Assembly: GCA_965153455.1 (NCBI GenBank)
Contig: OZ234494.1
Location: 10,230,001-10,294,000, forward strand
Direction: 5' to 3'
DNA length: 64,000 bases
DNA from: Sphagnum compactum
Lineage: Eukaryota; Bryophyta; Sphagnopsida; Sphagnales
The translations under genes and the position numbers were made by a program. Under the pieces are notes generated by a model. It ran no database searches. It was not told the origin of the DNA and saw only the letters and a list, made by a program, of their open reading frames with translations. Positions 1 through 10,888 of the stretch are shown in pieces; the stretch's first letter is position 1, and the number at the start of each line of letters is the position of its first letter.

Positions 1-1152
1 CTGAATTCTATGTAGTTTTTCTTAATTTGTAAATTTGAATAAGTTCTCAGTATTGAGTTTCTATCTCAGTATTGGAAGCAACTGAATGACTGAGTCACAT
101 TCAAACTGTTCATATGATTCTGGCAAAAATTTTGGGTTTAGGGTGGCCAGGTTTCATCAAGGAGTAGAGATGATTCAACTTGTGGTCTTGGTCCATTGCT
201 GACATGGGTGAAATCTACATTTATATCACCAAAAGTATTGAGGACTCCTCTAGACTCACAATGCAAGTCAACCTGAAGATCATACATGATGAAAGGGTTA
301 TGAGCTTTCAGATCTGACAACAGATCACCAATCAGGAATATTAAATCAAGCTGAAGAGTTGTTATGCAATTATTAACACAGGTTATAAGATTTCAGATCT
401 TACAACATATCAGCAATCATGAAAAAGAAGAGACCAGATGCTTTGAAAAGCTCTCTATCCATGAGATTTTTGCATTTAATCTAGAATGCTGTTTTGGCTT
501 CTACCACAAAAGGTAGGAGAGAAAAGTAACCAGTACCTGATGTTGTGGGATCACCATCCTTAATTGTTCTTTAAGAAAAGATCATGGGTCCCCCTTATCT
601 TGCAGCACAATACTGGATGGTGATCCTACATTGTGGCCAAATGCTGTCAATGTTGAATAACTTGCAGAAAGAGAAGCCTGAAGTGTAGCACAGCATCTTG
701 ATTCCCCACTATAAGGTGACTTCCAATTGGCAGATCACCAGTACTGGTTCTTGAAGCATCAACAAAGGTGGGCATTAAGCAGAAGCAGTGTGTGCAAACT
801 AGGCAATACATAGAAGTCACCATCTGGGCACCCTGAGGTATTATGAGTCTTTGAAAGAACATGTACTTGCTTGTTTCAAATGAAAAGAGAGATGGTAAAG
901 GGAGATGCAAAAGGTATTGACACTTCCGGCCACTCATCAGCCTCTTAGTTTTCCACAGCAACCTCCAGTACTGACTTATTGCACACATGAATCCAATGCA
1001 AAATTCGCCCCTCTCAATTTGCACATGACCACCTCCTCAAGGAAAAAGAACTAGAATCACTCATTCAACCTTCCCACACGCCCAAAGGTGAGAATCCTCC
1101 CAGGAAAGGGAAAAAAACGCATTGAAGAGACACTGAACCACAAGAATTTTAC
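1..1152. other. Left-edge stretch without a recognised gene
   Basis: No domain I recognise in either strand. If the DUF255-like exon at 1153-1317 belongs to a live gene, this stretch is its first intron and further exons lie off the left edge. I looked here for the family's next motifs (a VDWYPWGEEA-like stretch and a CHWCH-like motif) and did not find them. Two open minus-strand stretches (647-1024 and 138-320) match nothing I know. Confidence 0.5.
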
Positions 1153-1317
1153 AGGATTGTGGGCACATTGCAGGAGGTAAGGACTATGCTCCTGTGCAAG
1201 CCGCTTTGTGTACTTGTATGATGACTCCATATCTTCTACACCCTTCTGCACTTCTCGACTCTTCACTGTAAATGCCAATTTCGGATCTCTCCTTGCCAGT
1301 ATACCTCCCATCCACAA
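1153..1317 (-). CDS. Probable first coding exon of a DUF255/SPATA20-like thioredoxin-fold protein (partial)
   Basis: The minus-strand reading from an ATG at 1230 (or an in-frame ATG at 1317) contains KRLAQEHSPYLLQCAHNP. This is the hallmark N-terminal block of the DUF255 / SPATA20 / YyaL family (typical form: RL..E.SPYLLQHAHNPVDW). Right after AHNP comes a GTAAAA splice-donor-like sequence at 1152, which agrees with an exon end. The family is a cytosolic or organellar thioredoxin-like domain fused to a glycosidase-like toroid, usually about 700-850 residues; its reaction is not firmly known. No later exon is visible in the remaining 1.15 kb, so either the first intron runs past the window or this is a stranded exon. 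It lies head to head with the NSRP1-like gene, its start about 490 bp from that gene's ATG. The family match is strong for so short a stretch; gene integrity is unknown. Confidence 0.6.
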
Positions 1318-1372
1318 GGAGCAAACTTGGGGTTTTCTGGATCATCAGCAAGATTACCACCACTACAAATAG

Positions 1373-1664
1373 CAACAGAAGAAGAAACAGCAACAGGAGG
1401 GGCAGCAACAGGCCGCAGCCTGGGAGTGCAAAGCAGTGTTCTGTTCTCCGATGCAACCTTCTTGTCAACAGCAAACTAATCTCGCTTTCTAAAGAGCTCC
1501 AAACCCTAACCCTAAACCAACAGAAGAAGAAACAGCAACAGGACGACCAGAAGCAGGCCTGCGGCCCAGTAGAGCAAAACAGTGATTTGTTCTCCAATGC
1601 AACATTCTTGTCAACAGCAATCTAATATCTCTTTCTAAGGAGCTCCAAACCCTAACCCTAAACC
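1373..1664. repeat. Tandem duplication of a ~146-bp promoter module ending in telo boxes
   Basis: Two direct copies, about 1373-1517 and 1518-1664, share the start CAACAGAAGAAGAAACAGCA, the middle TTCTTGTCAACAGCAA and the end GAGCTCCAAACCCTAACC. The copies differ by scattered substitutions and a few small indels. The duplication fills most of the gap between the divergent DUF255-like exon and the NSRP1-like gene. Confidence 0.9.
1501..1664. promoter_or_regulatory. Paired telo-box tracts in a divergent promoter
   Basis: AAACCCTAACCCTAAACC occurs at 1501-1518 and again at 1647-1664, one per duplicated module. Short AAACCCTA elements (telo boxes) are known in plant promoters of growth- and translation-related genes. 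The tracts are only 18 bp, far too short for a telomere. They lie about 140-300 bp upstream of the NSRP1-like ATG, and a GA-rich leader (1789-1804) runs directly into that ATG. Confidence 0.6.
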
Positions 1665-1804
1665 TCGCTGGGATGGGGACCGGGTGAGAGAAAAACAGGG
1701 AGAGAGAGCGAGCGACAGCGCGTCTCTTGTGTCTCGATCTAGTTCTGCATCTCTTCGAAGTCGCAGTTGTTGAGTCCTTGTTTTGGAGAAAGAGAGAGAG
1801 AGAG

Positions 1805-3572
1805 ATGGAGGGGGCGAAGGGAGGGAAGCAGTATGGATTACAGTTGCGCGTGAAAGCGCCCCCGAAGAAACCAGCGAGACCTGTCCCAGCGTTTTCCTTC
1901 GACGACGGTGCTGAGGAAGATACTGTGGAGGATGCCATCGCCCGTCAAGCCACGAAGAAACGATCTGTTCGTGAGGTATCTTGTTTTTTTTTCACAACGT
2001 CAATTTTGTTGGCATAAGAACAACATCTGGTGAATTTCCTACTGGCCTTTTTTCTCGAGTTCTAGAGGGAATTGTGGTCGTTTTGAGAGCTATATAGGAA
2101 CGAGTGTGTTCTCATCTCTGCAGCACTGCACTTTCACTTTAATTGAATAGGTAGAGCTGCAACACAAACGTGCTTTGGAGGAGGATCCCTCGGCATTCGA
2201 TTACGATGGTGTGTATGATGAGATGAAGGGAAATCAAGCCCGTCCTATCCAAGAAGATCGGGCCAAGCGTGAGGTATGTAGGAGAATTGGATCGGAACTC
2301 AGATTCTTGTTGCAAAACTGATGATGGTTTGAATCCCTTTCCTTTTCAGGAATTTCCCAGTTCTAACATATTCATCATTCAACCAAGAGAAGCTTGTCAA
2401 GAATTTTATCATTCTAGATTCTTCACTTAGCAATTTTGTTCTTAGCAATCATTCCCAATTTTGTGAATTGGGATGGTTTCTGTGTATTAAGCAGCAATGG
2501 CAATGAGCTTTTGCAGAAGCTTGTTTTGACATGAGTTTGTGTGTGAAATGCAGTCAAAGTACATTGGAAAACTGCTTGAAAAGGCTAAGTTACGAACCCA
2601 AGAGCATGATGTTGTATATGAGCGGCAGTTGGCCAAGGAGCGGGCCAAAGAGGATCATCTATATGGGGACAAGGAGAAGTTTGTGACTGGCGCCTACAAG
2701 AAGAAGTTGATGGAGCAGGCTAAGTGGCTTGAAGAGGAGCGTCTCAGGGAACTTCGAGAACAAAAAGAGGAGGTTTGACTACCTTCCTTTCGATTGTGGA
2801 GTTCTCTCTGCAATCTCATGGATATGTTATTGAATGGTAGTTGTGAAGCAGAAACAGAATTTGGTAACTACAGTCTAGTTCATGACTCAGAACATCCTTG
2901 CATCCTAATGTATGAAGGTTTGGTGTACATTAAGTTTTGATTTTCTCCTAACATGTGCTCCATATGTAAGGGCAGTATTTTGATCTACCTTGCTCTCTTG
3001 CTCTGTACTATGTTGAAATTGTGCAGGTGACAAATAAGCAAGACCTCAGTGACTTCTATCGCAATCTTCTGAAGAACAATGTGGCTTTTGGAACAAAACC
3101 TGAGTCGAAGCCATCTGAAGTCCCACTGGCACATGGGAGGAAGGAGGCTCATGCTGAGGCTCCCTCATCACACTCTGATAAAGGGCCTGTGGCTTCATCA
3201 AGCAACAGTGCAGATGGTGAAGAAGAGCATGATGTGCCAAAGAGTAGTGAAATTAGTAGGTTTTCAAGCAAGGAAGGGGTTTCAGAACATATCCATCAAG
3301 TCTCTGAGCACAAGCAGGTTGGAAATGAGAGTCAACATTCCAATCCACAGTTGCAAGGTTCACAAGAATATCATGAAGATAAAATTCTGCCAGCCACAAG
3401 CCCTACACCTCCAGCTGCTGCAGATGACATGACTTCACAAGAGGATGTAAAAGTAGGTACAGCACCTGTAGAAAGGAGTACTGATTTGAGGATGGATCAA
3501 CCTAATGCTGCAGATTCTGTAGCTGCTGCAAAGGCGCGGTATTTAGCTCGGAAACGACAGCGAAATGTCTAG
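1805..3572 (+). CDS. NSRP1: Nuclear speckle splicing regulatory protein 1-like (NSRP1_N/DUF2040), 4 exons
   Basis: Exons 1805-1975, 2151-2273, 2554-2772 and 3027-3572, all introns phase 0 with GT-AG ends, give a 352-residue protein. Exon 1 starts MEGAKGGKQYGLQLR. Exon 2 carries the family signature ALEEDPSAFDYDGVYDEMK (about residues 61-80). Exons 3-4 carry the charged coiled-coil block KYIGKLLEKAK...GAYKKKLMEQAKWLEEERLRELREQKEEV, then NKQDLSDFYRNLLKNNVAFG. Together these are the N-terminal NSRP1 domain in the usual order. The last exon is a low-complexity Ser/Glu/His-rich tail ending in the basic AAKARYLARKRQR. The family is nuclear and, from work in animals, binds speckles and modulates alternative splicing through the coiled coil. 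The tail is shorter than the animal one. The start is fixed by the first ATG after a GA tract. The protein looks intact and this is the best-supported housekeeping gene here. Confidence 0.93.
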
Positions 3573-5500
3573 TTGCCTTCTTGAATTTCAATGTCTTGTC
3601 TCTTCAATCTGTTCAAAGCAGATCCAAGTAGTTTTTAGATGCACAATTGCTTTCTGATTGATCACATTTGTCTGTGGCTGGATGTACTTACATCCATTAC
3701 CTCCCTTTCAGCCTCCCGCCTCATGTTGTATATCATCCTCTTCAATTGGTGGCAGAATTTTTTGATGTGAAACTGAAGTCTGGGCTTAGGCAGATTTAGG
3801 GTATAGCAAGCTATAGTTTTTCTGGTCAAAGTGTTAAGTACATAGATTTCTGGAGTTGGTGTAAGGTCCCTCCTCTTCCTAAATAGTAGGTGTAAGATAC
3901 CTCCTACTCTTATCACCTCATGATCTACAAAGGTTTAGGATTATGATAAGGTTCACATTGTGGTTTTTTTGGACGAGGCCCACTATTGGGGGATTTTCTC
4001 AGAATGCAGGGCCAGAATTGATTGACACCTCATCCTACATGGAAGTAGTGTTCCTGCCTAGTTGATTATTGGCATTGGGTGGTTCATAGGGGCTGAAAGC
4101 TTGGTGGTTACAACTATTCGGGTCTATGTTCAGTCTCACTTTAATTGACTATCAGCATTTGGATGTATACAACCTGAGATTTCCAAACTTCGGTATGCCA
4201 TGTCGAGATCTGACCATATTATCATCTCGTACTCCTGCTCGAAAGAGGAGTGCAGCTGCACATGCCCTCTTCTTTACAAATAATTTTCCACATCCCAATG
4301 GAAGACATTGAATCAGTCAAGGGTGCAAGGGCAGTGCAATAGTACTAGTATATTTTTCATTGCCTCCCCTTAGCCTGATTCATGTTTTTCCAAAAAAATT
4401 GATTGGTGAATTTTTTTGAGGAACTGTTATATGGGTGATTTTTTGGAATCTACCATATTGTATGGTCCTTACAGGACAATTTCAAAGACATTTCCTATCA
4501 TTTGATATCCCTAGACATTTCCAAAAATAAATCAAGAAACAAATATCTCATTTCTAACTCTAATTATCTCACTTTTTTCCTAATAGTTATCTCCTTTCTT
4601 ACTAATTATCTCCATCCTTATAATTACTTCACTCTTTTTCCCTACTTAGCAACATGGATATGAAAAAACAATTTTTAAAATGTCCTTTCATGTCCATAAT
4701 ATTTATATTAATTCAAATAAATTTAACATTGACATAAATTATGATGAATTAGAAAACCATATGAAAACATATGAAAAGAAAAGTTGATCATCACTGGTAG
4801 TGCGCAGCAATGTAGAGCCCAAATATGCAAAAAGCCTAGACAGATTTGTACCTGTGAATATGGACGTCGTTTTGGTCAGTAGCATTTCATGTTTTCTGGA
4901 GAGTTCATTACACTGGCAAAACGTGCATACTCACAGGCCCAAATGTGTCTCTGGGCTTCACTAGACACATCATACCAGGGGAATTGTGCACGCAGGGGAA
5001 AAAGGACCAAAATGCTCATAATTGAGCAGGCAGGGGAAAAAAATGCAACAGTACTTTTGAATCACCTGCATTTAGAACCCTTGGCTAATCAAGGTTTTCC
5101 TATCATCAAAACCCTTCAAAACTTTATATATAAACACACCACAGATTCGAAAAGTGTACAAAGGTATTTATCGACCCGCCTGTAGCTGCAAGTGAGTGCT
5201 ACCCCAGAGAAAGCTGAAGGAAGAAGCACCGGAGTCTGCGTCCGTTGAGCTTCTTCAGACGGGAGAGATCTTCGTGTTGTGGGGTAGCATTTGTGGACGG
5301 GCACTGAAGCTGAAGGTATTCTGCCGCATCCCTGAAACCTACTTGATCAGACAAACAAATCAATTAAATAAAAGAAGAAGCGGCGTGAGAACTGCAAGCC
5401 GTTGCAATAGCTTGGCAGAGCGACATTCCGAGCTAGCCATCGCACGAGACGCAGCAACAGCGATGGATTAGGGGATATGCGCAAATTACCTGATCTCCAG
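3573..5500. other. Intergenic, no gene seen
   Basis: NSRP1-like 3' region followed by AT-rich sequence. The block 5093-5160, with a TATATATAAACACACC-like stretch, resembles 54116-54176 (shared order: AAACCCTxCAAA, CTTTAT, AACACACC, AGATT, AAAGG), which suggests two diverged copies of an unidentified repeat. 5200-5480 is GC-richer and may belong to the 5' part of the LINE that follows. Confidence 0.5.
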
Positions 5501-6789
5501 AGGTTCAGAGCCAGGTCCTGGCAATGACAGGAGGCACGTTAGTGAGGTGTCCTGACGATAGCAAGAGGAGACGGGTCGATGCCTTGGAGTGGCACAGCAG
5601 TCTGAGGTAGGTAGGGTTTTTGTTTTTTTCCTCTCTTCCTTTCTTCTTTTTCTTTCTCCCTCTCTTCTCCCTGTCTTCCCTTCTTTTTTCTTTCTTTCTT
5701 TCCTTCTTCTTCACTATTTTCCAGTGCGATGGAGGCTCTTCCTTCCTTAGCTCTTGGGCTTTCTCATTCCAGTTTGGTTTCTCAAATGACTTTCGACCTT
5801 TCTAATGTATCATCGTCCCTTCCGGATAGGGGTGGAACTTTTTGTGATGTTCCATGTTCTAATTGTAAACTTTATTTTCCCAACATGGCATGGTTCAACA
5901 TAAAGGCATTGTCAAGCTTATGAAGCTCTTCCTCCATATAGTTTTTTAGGTTCTTTTATCTCCTCTTTGGCCCTCTCTCCCCTCCCCCGCAACGGCCTAT
6001 GCTTGAATTGTGATGTTAAATCTTTTGAACACCTTCCATTTGGGCCTTCTCTAACCACGTTTGAATATGCGCATCCCTTTCGTTCTTCAGCAAGAAGTGC
6101 AACTTAATTTTTTGCCTTCCTCTTGACTGCCTAGCATGTGACCCATTTGATGTGACAATTTTACATTTATTCTTGTGGTGTCTCTCAGTGGTGTCTTTTT
6201 CTTCCCCTTTGTGAAGGGCTATTCGAGCATACAAAAATTAAAGCACGCTTTCAACAATTCCTTTCTGGTGAGTGGGAAGAATATTAGGCAGAGCACCTTT
6301 TATGGGCGTAAGTGCAGGTGGTTATTTTGTCTTCAATTATGGGGGTGTCACCAACTTTGCCCAATTTTGCTTCTGCCTTTATGGCACCCCCGCCCCCTGT
6401 GCCAACTCAGATGAAGTTTAGTCTTGGGGCGTCGGAAAATTTGCACATGCTGACAAGGCTTTTGCCCCTCTTGCCTAGCTATGGCATCTTCAAAAAGAGT
6501 TAACACGTTGTTAACTTTGCACCCACCACACACAAACTCCCCATGTTCGAATTCCTTGGTTGAATTTTAGAAAAATTCAAACCTTAAACTTTCTGTGAAT
6601 TTTTTTTAATTGACATTTTTGCACATGTTTCACTTCTCAACTGGTGGTCCATTTGGCATGGTCTTCGAACATTTTCAAAATTCTTTTGACCTTCAGGATT
6701 CAACAAATGGTTTCATTCAGCTTCATTAATTGTGTTCCCATGTGACCACCGACTGCATCTTTAGGTTTGTGGATTGGGTTCTTGGGGAT

Positions 6790-7460
6790 AATTGACTTTT
6801 AATTTTGGCCAAGCCTTTTGGTGGCATTCGTCCGATTGTTATGGGAGAAGTGTTACATTAGTCGATGAGTAAGGTTTTATGCTTGCAATCTTATGATGCG
6901 TTTGTTTTTCACTTGTCACCATATAAATTTGGGCTAACGGTTAAAAAAGGTTGTGAAGCCATGGTCCATGTCATTTGGGTCACTTTGGATGCCCATCCTA
7001 ATTGGGTGGTATTTCAAATAGATATTGCAAATGATTTCAACACCATATGGCACAAGGCCATTTTCCAGGAATTTCAAATAACAAGAAGCTAAACAGCCCA
7101 ACTTTTTTTCTTTGTTTATTTCTTTTATGGCCTTCAAGTTCCTTTGTTCTTTAATCATCATTCTTCCTCTGAAACTTTATTTTTCATTTTTTCTTTTGTG
7201 AGCATTTGTTAGGCAACCAACTTACAGGGCCTCTTTATGCACTAGCTCATTTTTGTGCTTACGTTTTTCGTTCATGTTTTTTTTTTCATTAGCCGATGAC
7301 ACTTTTATCTTCAACCTTGCCCGTGTTGTCTCACTTGATTTTAATCCTACCCAGTTGGTTTTTATAAGGTTGTTTGTTTAACCCTACAAGTGTTTGGCCT
7401 GGGTTCCATCTAGCTTACCTTTTGAGTTTGTCCCCCTTGCTAAATTTTGTTGCCCCTCTA
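6790..7460 (+). pseudogene. LINE reverse transcriptase fragment
   Basis: The most readable part of the LINE. It holds the conserved GGIRPI entry motif, the long open stretch at 6865-7092 with the first catalytic aspartate region (FQIDIANDF), and the ADDT box near 7285, in the right order and spacing for a non-LTR reverse transcriptase. In-frame stops lie between the blocks. It functioned as the element's RNA-templated polymerase and has no host role. The reading is interrupted at 7461 by the solo LTR and picks up in the same protein beyond it. Confidence 0.8.
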
Positions 7461-7461
7461 A

Positions 7462-8282
7462 TGACGCGCTCCCAAGTTCTTAGTTAGACCCAAGATGGGT
7501 CTAAGTTACTTAAACAGCATAATTGTGAGGAACTCGGGGCATGCTCCCAGCTCTCAGCACTAAAAGGGGTAGAGGGGTGTGCTGAGGCTCCGAGATGGGA
7601 CTAGGAAGAGTGACAAGCTTTAATTACTCACTCGAATCTGCATGAAACCAACCAACAAGTTGGTTAGTTCACTTTCTAGATAACCTTTAGTGCTAGGACA
7701 AGCCATGGGCAACTCTAGACTCCCAAGACTCACCACGGCCTGGACTCGGGGGAAGCCACCACCTTTCCCCACATAGTATTCTCTACGTCTCTCCGTGAAG
7801 CCTACATCCGAATGGCTTTTTGTCTCGGGACTCCCAAGGAGAAGTCTCGAAACTGTCTTAGTTTGGACTCCTGCAACTTTGCGAGACTATAACTCTTTAC
7901 TCATACCTTCGATGAGGACGAGGTCTGAAGCAAAGTTGTAGCTCTCGTCGAGAGCTTTCCAACGGTGTGTTGCACCTCACCTGCACGCACCGGGGTCGGG
8001 TCGATTCCCAACTTTTAGTGGTCGAGAATCAAATTGCCAGTTTGACTCCCGGCCCTTCTTTTGGCCATAACTTGTGCTTCAGATGTCCAAATGATTCATA
8101 CAAGCCCATTTTCGACATTTACACTTCAGTAGCTTTCTAATGACATAAAGAACTCTTCAATGCGAGGTGTTTTGACCCCCGCAATCAAACTCTGAAATTT
8201 CGAGAGTCCTAGAGGATTCCCAAGTCCCCATTTCGGGAGTGTGAGTCTCATCCTCACACTCTCTCAAAGTAGGGTTGCAACA
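7462..8282. mobile_element. Solo LTR, copy 1 (821 bp), 5-bp TSD
   Basis: Begins TGACGCGCTCC and ends GGTTGCAACA, i.e. TG...CA. It is flanked by TCTAA (7457-7461) and CCTAA (8283-8287), a 5-bp target duplication with one mutation. Removing the element and one TSD joins the LINE reading from FCCPSN to GIKILSVPFGS, which pins the borders. A related copy lies at 9130-10042; both contain GGCATGCTCC/GGCACGCTCC, TTCCCAACTTTTAGTGGT and TTTTGGCCATAACTTGTG in the same order. No internal retroelement coding is present, so a solo LTR is the simplest reading. Confidence 0.88.
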
Positions 8283-9129
8283 CCTAATGGCATTAAGATA
8301 CTTAGTGTCCCTTTTGGTTCCACCTCCTTCGTTTTTTTTTTTAATAGGAGTATCTAAGTGAAGATGTTCGACATGTAAACATGTTCCCAAGATTAAGGGA
8401 CATTCAAGTGGCTTTTTGTATCTTCGCATAGAATCCCTATTTTTTACTTCATTGATTTCCCCCCCCCCCCTTCCAGGTTTTCAAAATTAGTTCGTTGTTT
8501 TTAATTTGACCTTAATGGGAATTTTTAAGAAACTTTTGGGATTAGGCTCATTGGAGTGCCTTGAAGCCCTTCTAATCCATCGACAAGTGGCTCTACTCAT
8601 TTCTAATGGGGGCATAAGGTCATTGTTCTAGCTGCCTATTTGGGAATTGCGCCTAGTTGCCCCTATCATAGTTTCCAAGTTTTTGTTAAATTATTGCATG
8701 TTCTTGTTAAAAGTGATAGCTGTGAATAACTTGAAGTCCTTTTATAGGCACATTTGATTTTAACGTAAGAACTTATTCCCCTAGGAGCTACAACATGTGT
8801 GCCCCTTTTGAACAATCGACAGAAAGAAGCACATATCACTTTCAAAATAGTATTTTAATAACGAGATTACATGACCATTCCTTTATTAACATCCTTTCTA
8901 ATTTACCTTGTGATTTGCATTGAATGCATTTAAAGTCGTGCGCGGGGCTAGGTGTAAGTGCTTGGTTATCACCTTGCCTAATCATCTTTTTTCTCATTTA
9001 GTTTCAAATGGTTTCTCCATCACATTACACATTAATTTCCCATCTTCTAATCCTTGGGGTGTCACATTCCATTTATAGCTAACCTTTGGATCCTATGGGA
9101 ATCCACCTTCTTTGTTGCGCCTATGGTGG
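8283..9129 (+). pseudogene. LINE coding remnant between the two solo LTRs
   Basis: Continues the LINE frame with GIKILSVPFGS, then an in-frame stop before EYLSEDVRHVNMFPRLRDIQVAFCIF, ending in another stop near 8427. A 12-C homopolymer lies at 8459-8470. Further down the coding signal is weak until the second solo LTR, which again sits inside LINE-derived sequence. Confidence 0.7.
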
Positions 9130-10042
9130 TGACGCGCTCCAAAGCTCCTTGATAGATTCAAATGTGAGTTTGAGGTGAAAACAACGGAAGAGTAAAAAGT
9201 TGGGGCACGCTCCCTGGCTCGCAGCACTTTGGGGGTAAAGGGGCGTGCTGGAGCTTCGGGATGAGACTAAGAAGAATGACAAGCAATCAATCATTCACAT
9301 GGACTTACACAAACCAAACAACAAGTTGGTTAGTGCATAACTGGAGCACTTTTGGTGGTAGGACAAGCCATGGGCAAACTCGGATTCACAAGATTCACCA
9401 TGGCCCGGACTTGGGGGAAGCCACCACCTTCCCCCTTATAGTATACTCTGTGCTTGGCCACGGGACCAGAAACCAAATGGCATTTTGTTTCGGGATTCCC
9501 AAATGGGAGTCCCGAAATTCTCACAACTAGGACTTCCGCGGTTTTGGGGGCCCATAACTTTACGTGCAAACCTTCGATTGAGATGAAGTCTAAAGCAAAG
9601 TTGTAGCCTTTGTCAAGAACTTTTCAACGGTATGTCGCATGCCACCTGGACACAAGGAAATCAGGGTGATTCCCAACTTTTAGTGGTTGGGAGTCAAATT
9701 ATCAATTTGACTCTCGACCCTTCTTTTGGCCATAACTTGTGTTTGAAGTGTCCAAATGGGTCATGCAAGCTCATTTTAGACATCTAAGTTCCAAGATCTT
9801 TTCAATGATATGAGGAACTCCTTAATCCATTGGGTTTGACCCCTACCATTGTTTTTTGAAGATTCGAAAATCCATCAAAATTCCAACTCCCAAAGTGGGA
9901 ACTCCCTTGGGAGTGTGAGGGGTCATTCCATCACACTCTCCTACACTCCCAAGAGCACGAGATGTGATTCCTGGGCTTCCTTCTTGGCCCGCACCCTTGC
10001 AAGCCCTTGCCTTGGCCACGAGCCCAAGGTTATGTTGCAACA
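9130..10042. mobile_element. Solo LTR, copy 2 (913 bp), perfect 5-bp TSD
   Basis: Begins TGACGCGCTCC and ends TATGTTGCAACA, flanked by identical GGTGG (9125-9129 and 10043-10047). It matches copy 1 over most of its length with substitutions and is longer by an extra segment near its 3' end (about 9925-10020). Open stretches inside it (9261-9530, 9849-10100) are fortuitous. Confidence 0.9.
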
Positions 10043-10888
10043 GGTGGGAACAAGACAACCTCGCATAATGTTGTGCGAAATGTTTTTGTGGTCATTGTGA
10101 GAGATGTGAGATCATGTCTTACGAAAGCAAACCCATGTCCTTTTAATTGTCCCTTGCATTGCAATCTTTGAACTACCAAATCAAGATTATGCTATCAGTC
10201 CATGGTGTTCGCATGTTGGAAAATGTTAACATCGTCGACCCCACTCAAGTTGATTTATTTTTTAGGGTTTTTTTTCTCGTGGGGTTGCTACAATAATTGC
10301 AAATTAGATGAAAAACAATTTTTATGATAATCATTTTTCAACATACATATTTTTCCATTTAGTTGTAAAGGTTTTTGGATATCTACACCAACAAGTGGAT
10401 GAGTTTTTTTATCAATGTGCCAACATGGTGTGGGGAGTGAAGGACACTAAAGGCCCTTCTCTTTTAGTTTTATGTGCATTTTATAAACAAAGGGTGTTAA
10501 TGGCGTTACAGCATGTGTAAGCAGTTTTTATTTTGAGATGTGTTGTTATAGTAGGTGAGGGTTCATTTAGGCTAGGTGTCCTTTAAGGAAGTCTTCCCCT
10601 TTCCTTATTTCATATGCTTCTCATGATGAAAAGGGGTTCGAGAACTTGATGTTCCCCTTATGGTTTGCCTTCTTGAGTGGTTTTTGTCGTCTTGGACATG
10701 GGTCCTTCAATTTTGTTCCTTGTTTTTCCCTTTTTTGGGTGCTTTGGTTAATATATGGTTTTCAAGGTTTCATCAAATTTATCCCCTTCGAAGTTCAAGA
10801 AGTTAAATATGCATAAGGTTTTTATTACAAGTAATATTTTTCTTTATCTACCCTAGGCTTAATCCATCTTTTTCTCAAAAAAAAAAGA
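10043..10888 (+). pseudogene. LINE C-terminal remnant and 3' A-run
   Basis: The stretch near 10360-10520 reads VVKVFGYLHQQVDEFFYQCANMVWG followed by LCAFYKQRVLMALQHV. It looks like the cysteine-containing C-terminal part found after the RT in this plant LINE type. A run of ten A (about 10879-10888) fits a LINE 3' end. No duplicated target site was found. Confidence 0.6.

Larger units (their letters stand above)
5500..10888 (+). mobile_element. Decayed non-LTR retrotransposon (LINE), carrying two solo LTRs
   Basis: Pieces of one LINE coding strand can be followed across the region: a pyrimidine-rich 5' segment (about 5620-5725), an RT start with GGIRPI near 6825 and YKFGLTVKKGCEAMVHV near 6917-6975, FQIDIANDFNTIWHKAIFQEF near 7010-7075, an ADDTFIFN catalytic-type box near 7285, and KCLAWVPSSLPFEFVPLAKF near 7388-7447. 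The reading resumes after the first solo LTR with GIKILSVPFGS (8289 onward) and SEDVRHVNMFPRLRDIQVAF (about 8351-8411). It ends with a C-terminal block near 10360-10520 and an A-run at about 10879-10888. Stops and frameshifts are frequent, so it is dead. The exact 5' end is uncertain. The polypyrimidine 5' segment and the sequence after it recur in inverse orientation at 59.3-59.7 kb. Confidence 0.8.

Noticed and set aside
138-1024. Later exons of the DUF255-like gene
   Set aside because: Translations show none of the family's following motifs.
1501-1664. Interstitial telomere or chromosome end
   Set aside because: Each AAACCCT tract is under three repeats long and part of a duplicated promoter module; this is a telo-box pattern.
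1184-1938. Long open stretches on both strands around the NSRP1 promoter
   Set aside because: They arise from the duplicated low-complexity CAG/AGAAG sequence and the antisense of NSRP1 exon 1; no family resemblance.
5505-5714. Lys/Glu-rich minus-strand open frame (and plus-strand 59381-59737)
   Set aside because: It is the antisense of the LINE polypyrimidine 5' segment; low-complexity artefact.
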